Assembly: GCA_026002855.1 (NCBI GenBank)
Contig: BPGD01000001.1
Span: 1 to 64,000 of the forward strand
Direction of reading: 5' to 3'
From: Bryobacteraceae bacterium
GTDB lineage: Bacteria > Acidobacteriota > Terriglobia > Bryobacterales > Bryobacteraceae
Length of the DNA stretch: 64,000 nt
Both the position numbers and the translations under genes were made by a program. This document shows, one piece after another, positions 1 to 7,225 of this stretch. Every line of letters starts with the position of its first letter. Within the stretch, counting starts at the first letter, position 1. The notes below the pieces were generated by a model. It had not been told where the DNA came from, searched no databases, and saw nothing but the letters and a program-made list of their open reading frames with translations.

Positions 1-144
1 CCGGCAAGCCACCAGCGGCCGCCGCGCCCACCACAAGTGCAGCGTCGAAATGTGTCCCTTCCGGATGGACTTCTCCCGCGACGCCTCCTTTCCAATGGCC
101 TCGATAGGCAAAAAGTCCTCAATCAGCCTGCGGTCGTCGGTCAC
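1..144 (-). CDS. DUF1156 (COG1743-type) DNA methyltransferase, N-terminal 48 codons only
   Basis: The gene starts with GTG at 144 and runs off the left window edge still open. Visible are residues 1-48, including [20 protein letters not shown] and then [18 protein letters not shown], which match the DUF1156 start (LPL.EI....REKSIR.GH.S.LH.WWARRPLAACR). Members of this family are large adenine-specific DNA methyltransferases found in defence islands. The GTG overlaps the HEPN stop in a GTGA junction (141-144), so it is translationally coupled. This is the only DUF1156 copy in the window that continues past WWARRP into the expected PLVACR sequence, so it is probably the functional copy. The catalytic motif lies outside the window. 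Confidence 0.75.
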   Translation of the reverse strand, partial: MTDDRRLIEDFLPIEAIGKEASREKSIRKGHISTLHLWWARRPLVACR

Positions 145-524
145 TTTGGTTCCTCCAAAAAGCGGCGGGCGGTCTCCAGGAACTCGCGGGCCTGTTCAAT
201 GCGGAGCGCAACCGACTGCGGCTGGAACTCAACTTCTACGCCAAAGTCCCCAACGAGCCTTTCGTCGAATGCGTCGAGAAGCCAGCGGTGGAACTTCGGG
301 TCCAATAGGCCGGTCCTGGCGAAATGCTCGCCGTAAGCCGTGTGGACGCTGGAGTGTTTGCGCTAGGTGAGATCCTTTTCCCTGAGCAGCGCCTGGGCGG
401 TGTGGAACATGGCGTAGTAGGCACGGCCGGCGGCGAAATCCTCGTAACCGTCTCTACACAGGGCTTCGGCTGCGCCGAGCGCCCGCTGGGCCTTTTCCAG
501 CAGCTTGCAAGTCTCATCTTTCAT
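141..524 (-). pseudogene. HEPN-domain protein, copy 1, with in-frame amber stop
   Basis: ATG at 524 overlaps the MNT stop (ATGA). The frame reads MKDETCKLLEKAQRALGAAE, then YEDFAAGRAYYAMFHTAQALL, and meets TAG at 363-365 as codon 54. After it the same frame continues RKHSSVHTAYGEHFARTGLL and ends with TGA at 141-143, overlapping the next gene. Together the halves give a normal HEPN protein of about 127 residues with the family landmarks AYYAMFH and KHS.V. HEPN partners of MNT proteins are usually RNase toxins. As written only 53 residues would be made, so the toxin should be inactive unless TAG is read through. A GAGGAGG ribosome site lies before the ATG. Confidence 0.8.
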
Positions 525-841
525 GCGGGCACCGCCTCCTCGCGAACGTTGAGGAAGAACATGGTCTGGTCCCCGCGCCAGCGCTCCTCATCCACAAACA
601 CCCGGCTGATGCTGCGCCCGCAGGCCAGCGACAAACGCGCTATCAGTTCGCTGGTGCGGGCGATCTCGGCGGAGTAGTTCTGCACCTGGTCCAGCACGAT
701 GAGCACGTCAATGTCCGACTCCTCGCCGGCCTCACCTCGGGCATACGACCCGAACAGGTACACTCCCTTGAGGCGGTCTCCATAGAGCTCAGCCAGCCCT
801 GTCTTCAGTTCGTCCAGGACCTTACGCATGTGTTCATCCAT
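521..841 (-). CDS. Minimal nucleotidyltransferase (MNT), copy 1
   Basis: This 106-residue protein carries the MNT signature GSYARGEAGEESDIDVLIV at residues 31-49, that is GS followed by the paired aspartates DID that bind metal. MNT proteins pair with HEPN proteins, and characterised pairs neutralise the HEPN toxin by adding AMP to it. The ATG at 841 is chosen because GGAGG lies 6 bases before it; an in-frame ATG at 829 is an alternative. It overlaps the downstream HEPN by four bases. The usual MNT-HEPN arrangement is present, but its HEPN partner has a premature stop, so its present job is uncertain. Confidence 0.88.
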   Translation of the reverse strand: MDEHMRKVLDELKTGLAELYGDRLKGVYLFGSYARGEAGEESDIDVLIVLDQVQNYSAEIARTSELIARLSLACGRSISRVFVDEERWRGDQTMFFLNVREEAVPA

Positions 842-1146
842 GGCAGCCTCCTCGCCCTGACGACGCCGGCGCAATCGGAAATACCCGCTCCTTGCAGCAA
901 CCCGTCGGCGCCCGCCGCGCCCACCACACGTGCACCGTCGAAATATGTCCCTTCCGGATCGACTTCTCCCGCGCCGCATGCCGCGACACTTCGGCGATGG
1001 GGAAATCCACTCCGGCGCGGCCGCCGCGCCCACCACAAGTGCAGCCTCGAAATGTGTCCCTTCCGGATGGACTTCTCCCGCAACGCCTCCTTTCCAATGG
1101 CCTCGATGGGCAAAAAGTCCTCAATCAAGCGGCGGTCGTCGGTCAC
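805..1146 (-). pseudogene. Chimeric DUF1156 start fragments (A-type joined out of frame to B-type)
   Basis: GTG at 1146 overlaps the stop of HEPN copy 2. The frame begins [20 protein letters not shown] and reaches LHLWWARRP, as in the gene at 1-144 (A-type). At the repeat junction (1016/1017) it meets a second, differently worded DUF1156 start, AGVDFPIAEVSRHAAREKS to VHVWWARR (B-type), in another frame. The open frame then reads unrelated residues to a stop at 805. Neither half can give a methyltransferase. It looks like a recombination scar: duplication joined the A end of one unit to the B end of the next. Confidence 0.8.
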
Positions 1147-1526
1147 TTTGGTTCCTCCAAAAAGCGGCGGGCGGTCTCCAGGAACTCGCGGGCCTGTTCA
1201 ATGCGGAGCGCAACCGACTGCGGCTGGAACTCAACTTCTACGCCAAAGTCCCCAACGAGCCTTTCGTCGAATGCGTCGAGAAGCCAGCGGTGGAACTTCG
1301 GGTCCAATAGGCCGGTCCTGGCGAAATGCTCGCCGTAAGCCGTGTGGACGCTGGAGTGTTTGCGCTAGGTGAGATCCTTTTCCCTGAGCAGCGCCTGGGC
1401 GGTGTGGAACATGGCGTAGTAGGCACGGCCGGCGGCGAAATCCTCGTAACCGTCTCTACACAGGGCTTCGGCTGCGCCGAGCGCCCGCTGGGCCTTTTCC
1501 AGCAGCTTGCAAGTCTCATCTTTCAT
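1143..1526 (-). pseudogene. HEPN-domain protein, copy 2, with the same in-frame amber stop
   Basis: This is the same as the HEPN frame at 141-524, shifted by 1002 bases: ATG at 1526 in an ATGA overlap with MNT copy 2, TAG at 1365-1367 (codon 54), and TGA at 1143-1145 overlapping the next GTG. I see no base difference between the two HEPN copies, so the nonsense codon is shared, either because it predates the duplication or because it was spread by gene conversion. The predicted full domain is about 127 residues. Confidence 0.8.
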
Positions 1527-1843
1527 GCGGGCACCGCCTCCTCGCGAACGTTGAGGAAGAACATGGTCTGGTCCCCGCGCCAGCGCTCCTCATCCACAAA
1601 CACCCGGCTGATGCTGCGCCCGCAGGCCAGCGACAAACGCGCTATCAGTTCGCTGGTGCGGGCGATCTCGGCGGAGTAGTTCTGCACCTGGTCCAGCACG
1701 ATGAGCACGTCGATGTCCGACTCCTCGCCGGCCTCACCTCGGGCATACGACCCGAACAGGTACACCCCCTTGAGGCGGTCTCCATAGAGCTCAGCCAGCC
1801 CTGTCTTCAGTTCGTCCAGGACCTTACGCATGTGTCCATCCAT
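1523..1843 (-). CDS. Minimal nucleotidyltransferase (MNT), copy 2
   Basis: This 106-residue protein is nearly identical to MNT copy 1, with Gly instead of Glu at residue 3 (MDGHMRKVL). The GSYARG...DIDVL metal-binding signature is intact. ATG at 1843 has GGAGG 6 bases upstream and lies inside the truncated DUF1156 B-type frame that ends at 1824, so translation of the two is probably coupled. It overlaps HEPN copy 2 by ATGA. Confidence 0.88.
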   Translation of the reverse strand: MDGHMRKVLDELKTGLAELYGDRLKGVYLFGSYARGEAGEESDIDVLIVLDQVQNYSAEIARTSELIARLSLACGRSISRVFVDEERWRGDQTMFFLNVREEAVPA

Positions 1844-2045
1844 GGCAGCCTCCTCGCCCTGACGGCGCCGGCGCAATCGGAAATACCAGCTCCTTGCAGC
1901 AACCCGTCGGCGCCCGCCGCGCCCACCACAGGTGCAGCGTCGAAATGCGTCCCTTCCGGATCGACTTCTCCCGCGCCGCATGCCGCGACACTTCGGAGAT
2001 GGGGAAATCCACTCCAGCGAGCCGCTTGCACTCCTTGGGGATCAT
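1824..2045 (-). pseudogene. Truncated DUF1156 methyltransferase start (B-type)
   Basis: ATG at 2045 overlaps the stop of the upstream RAMP gene (ATGA). The frame begins MIPKECKRLAGVDFPISEVS and continues [20 protein letters not shown], a good DUF1156 beginning of 45 residues. Instead of PLAACR it then reads APTGCCKEL and stops at 1824, inside MNT copy 2. The natural reading is that a DUF1156 methyltransferase gene once followed the CRISPR genes and was interrupted after WWARR by the MNT/HEPN cassette. Its overlap with the RAMP shows it belongs to the same operon. Confidence 0.75.
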
Positions 2046-2914
2046 TGTGCGCCTCCCGCGAGCTTCCAGATTCCGTCTTTCTCGATCGCCCAATCGGCAA
2101 CGTGCCCGTCGCGGACCCGCGAACCCGGCGTCCAAAATGGCATCGGATCGATCGGGTGAAATGGATCGTCTCTGGTGCGGTCCCACCCTGCAAGCAGTTC
2201 CTGGCTTCCGACAATCTGTGGAACATGATCGGCGGGCCGGGCATGTGCGAGCAGATGGCCGCTTTGAACCACCGGCGCGTTCTGATTCAACAACACTCCG
2301 GCGCCGAAAACGTCAGACGCCGGGGTCATGTCAAGGCGACGCAGCCGGCCGAGCCCGTAGCGCGTGTCGCCACCCAGAAAAAGAGTAGTGAGGTCGTGCA
2401 GTTCCGGCAAATCCTGCTTAAGGAATACGTAGCCCACAAAGGCGACTGGAGATTCGTTGCTTCGCCAGTGGGGCAACACGCACTCGGTTTCGCGCAAACT
2501 GCCTTCTTCGGCGCTATCGGAATCGGGATCAATTGCGGTTCCCGGACGGGCATCCAAGAGCCGCAGGCGCATCTGACGGTTGGTGAGATCGTGCTTGCCG
2601 TCCGGCCGATCCTCGCGCCGCCAGACCGACCCATCGCGCTCCTCATACCGCGGCAGCCAGGCCCGCCAATGCTTCCCGTCGCATTCCGCAGGGAACAGAT
2701 AGCTGAAGCGAGCGTTCTCGTGGAGCGTTGTGCCCTCCGTCTCGTAACTCGGGAAACCATTCTTCCGGCGTCGCGCCAGTTCCGCCGTGAGGGAGCCCCA
2801 CAGAGCACGGGAGGGCACGTAGAGCCGGCAACGATTCAGGCTCCCTGCGGGGAGCGCTCCCACAAACAGGGAAGACTCCAGCCGCCACGTCCAGCGATAG
2901 AGCGTCCAGCTCAC
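2042..2914 (-). CDS. RAMP-superfamily CRISPR protein, Cas5-like (Cmr3/Csx10 position)
   Basis: The product has 290 residues. It begins MSWTLYRWTWRLESSLFVGA, a RAMP-type first strand, followed by RLYVPSRALWGSLTAELA and, late in the protein, the glycine-rich LGGDTRYGLGRLRRL, which resembles the G-rich loop of RAMP proteins. In a Csx11/Cmr complex with cmr1, cmr4, cmr5 and another RAMP present, this would fill the Cas5-like role of gripping the crRNA 5' handle; that is inference from content, not from a clear family match. It overlaps cmr5 by ATGA at its start and the DUF1156 fragment by ATGA at its end. Confidence 0.65.
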   Translation of the reverse strand: MSWTLYRWTWRLESSLFVGALPAGSLNRCRLYVPSRALWGSLTAELARRRKNGFPSYETEGTTLHENARFSYLFPAECDGKHWRAWLPRYEERDGSVWRREDRPDGKHDLTNRQMRLRLLDARPGTAIDPDSDSAEEGSLRETECVLPHWRSNESPVAFVGYVFLKQDLPELHDLTTLFLGGDTRYGLGRLRRLDMTPASDVFGAGVLLNQNAPVVQSGHLLAHARPADHVPQIVGSQELLAGWDRTRDDPFHPIDPMPFWTPGSRVRDGHVADWAIEKDGIWKLAGGAQ

Positions 2915-3270
2915 TGCGCTTTTGCCTCCCTGGCCTTGGCGTGATAGCGGCCATAGACGAGCGCCTGGCGGAGCAGGTCCCGCGCGAAGAGCAACTTGTC
3001 GAGATCCCCGGCGAGCGCTTGAAGGGCGTTGAACAAGTCGCGGTTCCCGAGCAGGGGCGACTCTTCGGGAACCTTTTGAAGAAACTTAGCAAGCTCACCA
3101 CTGACCTTCCGGCCACCCGGCCCGCCTTGGGCGTTAAGAAAGAGGAAACAGGCGTAGACGCCTTGTTCTTCGAGCACGCTCAACGCGCTGGTCAGCGTCT
3201 TGTCATCGACTTTATCGAGTTGAGCCAGCGCCCGTCCGAGTTTCGCGCATTCGACGTCCAGGTTCTGCAT
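2911..3270 (-). CDS. cmr5: Cmr5-type small subunit (Cas11) of type III complex
   Basis: A 119-residue, mostly helical protein: MQNLDVECAKLGRALAQLD, then LTSALSVLEEQGVYACFLFL and GPGGRKVSGELAKFL. The pattern of a short helical protein with ..G.YA..L.L.. before a basic GG..V matches Cmr5, which forms the belly filament of Cmr complexes and contacts target RNA. The start at 3270 is chosen because its ATG overlaps the cmr4 TGA by one base (TGATG); longer upstream frames would lie inside cmr4. It overlaps the next RAMP by ATGA. Confidence 0.8.
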   Translation of the reverse strand: MQNLDVECAKLGRALAQLDKVDDKTLTSALSVLEEQGVYACFLFLNAQGGPGGRKVSGELAKFLQKVPEESPLLGNRDLFNALQALAGDLDKLLFARDLLRQALVYGRYHAKAREAKAQ

Positions 3271-4226
3271 CAGGCGCCTCCTGTCGGCTCGGGAGCAGCG
3301 GGCTGCTGTGGAGTCGCTCTGGGCGACAACACGCGGAGACGTCCCATTCCGCGCGTGCCCATCCCGCCGATCCCAAGGCATTCCATGTATGGATGTGCTG
3401 CGGCCACCACGTTGAAAACCTCATCCGTGTCCTTCACTGCGGCAACGGCGACGTTGCCCACCTTGAAGTGTGCCGGGTTCTTCGAGATCACCTCCCACAG
3501 GAGCACCGTGGAGCGCGGGAGCGCCTCGTAGGTAAACAGCGCCCCTTCCTCGGCTGCTCCGGTTTCCGGATTGATGGACACGGAAGTCCGCACTTCGAGA
3601 TTGCTGTTGACCACGTGGGAAAAGATCTTGTCGGAGACGGCTGCCAGGTGTTGACGGATATACTCCGGAATCTCCAACCCATTCAGGACTGGACCAGGAT
3701 CTTGGCCATTGCCGTACTGCTTCACCTGGAGCAACAGCCAGCCAAGGTTGAGTGCAGATCCCGCTTGGGGCCGAAAAATGACGTGATCCTCCAGATCGGG
3801 GAAATCGCCAGTAACCAGCCGCATCGCTCCTGGACACGTGATCCACACGGGCCCTTCGCGCGTCGCTACGGGAAAGAGCAGCACCTGCGCGTCGCTAAAA
3901 GCGGCAAGGCCGGCGAATCCGCCGCCCGCGCTCCGGGCGAAACCGAACACGGTACAGATGGGGCACTCGGGCTTGCCGCAATGGCCTCCCTTGCCTTGCT
4001 TGTCCGGCTGTCCCTGGCCTGCGCAGTCGGGGTACTTATCTTTGGCCATGGCGGCATAGGCCCGATAAACACCCGCCAGGCTCGATCCGGGAATCTTTGG
4101 CACGTGCGTCACCGGATCCCGGACGATCGACTGATCCACGCGGCCGAGCCGCCCGCCGCCGGCGCCGACGTGAATCGGATCGACTGCCATCCCTGTGATG
4201 CGCTGCGTTTTGAAGCTTTCTCCCAT
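3270..4226 (-). CDS. cmr4: Cmr4-type RAMP (Cas7 backbone and target RNase)
   Basis: This is a 318-residue protein. The N-terminal part reads DPIHVGAGGGRLGRVDQSIV, then VPKIPGSSLAGVYRAY, the Cmr4 hallmark. Asp31 in GRVDQS sits where Cmr4 proteins carry the aspartate that cuts target RNA, so the backbone nuclease appears intact. A Cys/His group, GHCGKPECPICTVFG, follows near residues 80-95, and a C-terminal GIGGMGTRGMGRLRV loop is glycine rich. The start at 4226 is 2 bases after the csx11 stop, with GGAGG just upstream. In the complex it would polymerise along the crRNA. Confidence 0.88.
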   Translation of the reverse strand: MGESFKTQRITGMAVDPIHVGAGGGRLGRVDQSIVRDPVTHVPKIPGSSLAGVYRAYAAMAKDKYPDCAGQGQPDKQGKGGHCGKPECPICTVFGFARSAGGGFAGLAAFSDAQVLLFPVATREGPVWITCPGAMRLVTGDFPDLEDHVIFRPQAGSALNLGWLLLQVKQYGNGQDPGPVLNGLEIPEYIRQHLAAVSDKIFSHVVNSNLEVRTSVSINPETGAAEEGALFTYEALPRSTVLLWEVISKNPAHFKVGNVAVAAVKDTDEVFNVVAAAHPYMECLGIGGMGTRGMGRLRVLSPRATPQQPAAPEPTGGA

Positions 4227-4228
4227 GC

Positions 4229-7225
4229 TCAATCCTCCATTTTCTGCTTCAGCCAGCCCAGATGCCATTCGATGGCCCATTCCAGAATGCCATCGCGAGC
4301 GGCTTCCGTCAGGTGCGCCAGCGCTGCGCCCGAAACGCCCAACCGCGTGCTCAGCACGGCACGCACGAGTTCAATCCACTCCTTGTCTGCGCCGTCCACC
4401 CAGCCCCTGTCTGCCCCACGCCAGGCGACTTGCCGTTCTTCGAGTTCCGCCCATGCCCCGCGCAAGGCGGTCGGGCTCGGCGCGATCTGCGCCAGCAAGT
4501 CCCACGTGTCCCGCATGCGGCCAAAGTCGGAGAGGTACCAACTCTTGGCCTTCTCAAACCTGCGAGCGGTCGCGTCCAGGAAGACCGCGGCCACGCGGCT
4601 CGGGTTGACCACGACGCCATCTCCGCGACGGAGAGCCGCGGCATGCCGGTACACCGGCCCGTTTGGGTGCTGGAAGTCGCGCGCATCCCGGAGCTCACGA
4701 TCCTCCACACGGACATACGGATAGAAAACGTCATCCCGGCCGTCGGGCAATCCGGTGGGCACGAGTGTCGTTTCATACGCGCCATCGGAACGAACGAGCG
4801 TCAAGGCCGTCAATCCGTCCTTTGTGCGGCGCTCATGCACGCGCCAGACTTCGGGTTCCGTTTCCGCTAGATCCGCCTCCAGGTTGCGAGCACTCTCGAT
4901 CACCGCCTGAAATGGCGTCATCCGGGGGAATGCAACGATACCCGCGCGGAGCGGCATCCGGTCCCAGACACGTCCAAATACTTCCTGCCACTTTCCCAAA
5001 GCAGTTTCGATGCACGCTGGGGCGCATTCGAGAGGAACAAGCACGCGGAACCGTTGTGGACTGCGTTCGAGAGGAATCACTGGCGCGTAGGCCGCAATCT
5101 TGTCGCAATCGTGCACACGTTTAATGGTGAGAGTGCGCGTCTGGCCGTCGTCACCTTTCACTTCCACGGATCGACCTTGCAGGCTTCGCGCTGGCGCATC
5201 CGCGTCGAGACAACGAGCCAGATTGCAGATGGTCACGAAGCGGCCTAAATCGCCTTGGTACACCACCTCAAACGGAGCGTCTCCCAGCCGGCCAGCGTAG
5301 GTTTCCCGGTCCTCCCAGCCCCCGCCCTGCCCATCTGGTTCGAGCAGCAACCGCCGGACCCTCCACCGATTGGGATGAGCGGCTGCTATCTCGCGAAAGC
5401 GAAGGAGCAGTTCATCGAAGAACGTTTCGGCGCTGCGCCAGAAGCGGTAGATGCGGCCAGGCGACGGTAACTTGCGGAAGAGCTGATGGACGATCCAGCG
5501 CGCCCGTGCATCGTCGTCGAGGTCATCCCACCCCGGAGCCTCAGCGCGGTCTTCGACAATCTTGGAGAAATAGCTGGACCAGTCGGATTCGTACCGGTAG
5601 CCCTCTTGCAAGCTGCGGAGCACCGGATCATTCTTGTCGAAGTTCGAGAGCTTCGCCCGAACATGCTGGATCAAGGACGCGAACGGTTCGGTGGGATCGA
5701 TTGGGTTCTGATGAGCTTCCAGTTCGGCATTGAAGCGCCGCCACTCGCCGATGCTTTGCGCGCGGAGGGAATCAACGTGATCGCCGCCAATCCAGGCTTC
5801 GATGTCGAGGTTGAAGCTCAATAGTGCGACGCGGTCATTGCCGTCTGCGACTTCGGAGATCCAGATCGTGTCCCCATCGCCATTGAGCCAGGCATCGAGC
5901 CGCCCTTTGCGCCGATCCGCGCAGACGGAGCATACTCGCTGCTTGCGGGCATTCTCGGTTCGGTCATTCTTGTCCGTTTGATTAAAGCGCACCTGACATA
6001 CCGGACAGACATGGCCTCCACTCGGCCCGGGCGCCGGGACCGCCCATGTCCGGTGCAGGGGAATGGCGAGAATCTCGCGTGCCTTGCGGAGCTGCTCCAC
6101 CATGCCTATGAACGATCGTGTGGAGTCAGACAGCAACGTGAGTGGCGGTGTCTCAAACTTGCATCCTTCGGCATGCTTCTCGACTTCTGTCCCAATCGCT
6201 TTTCGGAGGACCTCTGCCGACGTGTCATCTAGGCTGCCCTTGGGATCCGTACTGGTCGCGTCGAAGCGCAGGCCAGGGAACGTGAAGGCCAGCGCCTCGT
6301 CATCCCGGTAGATCAGCGAGCCCACCGAGAGGTCGACTTCGATCAAGCGCCGGACTTGGTCAAAGAAGCCGTCGATGTCACGCCGGGCGCCTGCCCAATC
6401 GCCAATCTTCACCGACCGCGCCTCGTAGTGGCGGCTGCCAAGACCGATGGTGAGCACGCGCCACCGCGTCTGCTGCTTCAAATTCGTCCACTCCTTGCAC
6501 TCCGCCAGGTGCGCGCCGGCAACTGCTGACTTGAACAGCGCCGCCGCTACATAGGACTGATCCCACAGCGTGACGTCGTTGTTCGGCAGCCGAGTTTCGG
6601 CGAGTGTAGAAAGGAACGCCTCGCGAAGCCAGCCGTCACGACCTATGGCCGCCTCGCGCCATTGCCACCACGGGTGCACGTCTTTCGCCGCTGTCTCAGC
6701 AAGCTTGTGCAGATCGTCAAGCAGTTTTCCGATGCGCTCCAGCAGGCTTTCGAAGGCGCCCGGCTCGAGAATCGGCGGCGGATCGGCAAGGAGATTCCTC
6801 ACCGGAAGCCCGAACGGCGAAGTCAGCCACGTGTGCGTTACGTCCTGGCCGAGGTACGCCGAGGTGGAGGCAGACAGATTCTTTTCGATACCCGAGGCCA
6901 TCGCGTGGGCAGCCTGGAGGAATCCGACCAGATTACTCTCTGATTGCCCCGCGTCGAATTTCTCCAGAACTTCGGCTAGGCGGCGAGGCAGAGACACCTT
7001 ACTGTTGGGCAACCTGAGCCACGCGAGCCGGTCGCTCCAAGCGGGCATGAGAGTCCTGTGCCATTCCTTAGGCTGGTAGCTCACGCCGGCGCCGCCGTGA
7101 TGCCGAAGGAAATCGGGATGCGCCTTCCCGGCCATGTGAAGCCAGCCGATGGCTTCGCAGGCCAGTAAGACGGGCCGGCACGCACGGAGTGTTTCGACCA
7201 ATGCCTTTCCGTCCGCCGCACTCAT
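4229..7225 (-). CDS. csx11: Csx11-type Cas10 large subunit of type III CRISPR system
   Basis: The product has 998 residues. ATG at 7225 overlaps the upstream RAMP stop by ATGA. A zinc site is formed by Cys407/410 and Cys432/435 (VCPVC and VCSVC), followed by WISEVADGNDRVALLSFNLD. The C-terminal half has GRVWDRMPLRAGIVAFPRMT and QAVIESARNLEADL, which I recognise as typical of Csx11, the Cas10 relative of III-C-like systems. No GGDD polymerase motif is present; the nearest string is GGDHVD at 480-485. A cyclic-oligoadenylate cyclase is therefore unlikely, in line with subtype III-C. No clear HD nuclease pair was identified. It is the scaffold for the Cmr subunits around it. Confidence 0.85.
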   Translation of the reverse strand: MSAADGKALVETLRACRPVLLACEAIGWLHMAGKAHPDFLRHHGGAGVSYQPKEWHRTLMPAWSDRLAWLRLPNSKVSLPRRLAEVLEKFDAGQSESNLVGFLQAAHAMASGIEKNLSASTSAYLGQDVTHTWLTSPFGLPVRNLLADPPPILEPGAFESLLERIGKLLDDLHKLAETAAKDVHPWWQWREAAIGRDGWLREAFLSTLAETRLPNNDVTLWDQSYVAAALFKSAVAGAHLAECKEWTNLKQQTRWRVLTIGLGSRHYEARSVKIGDWAGARRDIDGFFDQVRRLIEVDLSVGSLIYRDDEALAFTFPGLRFDATSTDPKGSLDDTSAEVLRKAIGTEVEKHAEGCKFETPPLTLLSDSTRSFIGMVEQLRKAREILAIPLHRTWAVPAPGPSGGHVCPVCQVRFNQTDKNDRTENARKQRVCSVCADRRKGRLDAWLNGDGDTIWISEVADGNDRVALLSFNLDIEAWIGGDHVDSLRAQSIGEWRRFNAELEAHQNPIDPTEPFASLIQHVRAKLSNFDKNDPVLRSLQEGYRYESDWSSYFSKIVEDRAEAPGWDDLDDDARARWIVHQLFRKLPSPGRIYRFWRSAETFFDELLLRFREIAAAHPNRWRVRRLLLEPDGQGGGWEDRETYAGRLGDAPFEVVYQGDLGRFVTICNLARCLDADAPARSLQGRSVEVKGDDGQTRTLTIKRVHDCDKIAAYAPVIPLERSPQRFRVLVPLECAPACIETALGKWQEVFGRVWDRMPLRAGIVAFPRMTPFQAVIESARNLEADLAETEPEVWRVHERRTKDGLTALTLVRSDGAYETTLVPTGLPDGRDDVFYPYVRVEDRELRDARDFQHPNGPVYRHAAALRRGDGVVVNPSRVAAVFLDATARRFEKAKSWYLSDFGRMRDTWDLLAQIAPSPTALRGAWAELEERQVAWRGADRGWVDGADKEWIELVRAVLSTRLGVSGAALAHLTEAARDGILEWAIEWHLGWLKQKMED

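Larger units (their letters stand above)
15..1016. repeat. 1002-bp direct tandem repeat, copy 1
   Basis: Base n matches base n+1002 from 15/1017 to 1016/2018, so the copies are exactly head to tail with no spacer. Sequence similarity stops at both outer borders (14 versus 1016, and 1017 versus 2019). The unit contains, on the minus strand, the end of one DUF1156 N-terminal segment, MNT, HEPN and the start of a second DUF1156 N-terminal segment. By eye I count roughly 15-20 mismatches, almost all in the DUF1156-derived ends and the segment before MNT; the HEPN part looks identical. Confidence 0.9.
1017..2018. repeat. 1002-bp direct tandem repeat, copy 2
   Basis: This is the second copy of the unit at 15-1016. 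Its right end (2018) lies inside the DUF1156 B-type start that follows the CRISPR RAMP gene; beyond it the sequence is unique (codons MIPKECKRL). That makes copy 2 the copy still attached to the original left-hand gene context of the operon. Confidence 0.9.

Noticed and set aside
1832-2944. Plus-strand frame of 370 codons across the repeat end and the Cas5-like gene
   Set aside because: The minus strand carries clear RAMP and DUF1156 motifs; the plus frame crosses the repeat border without a recognisable domain.
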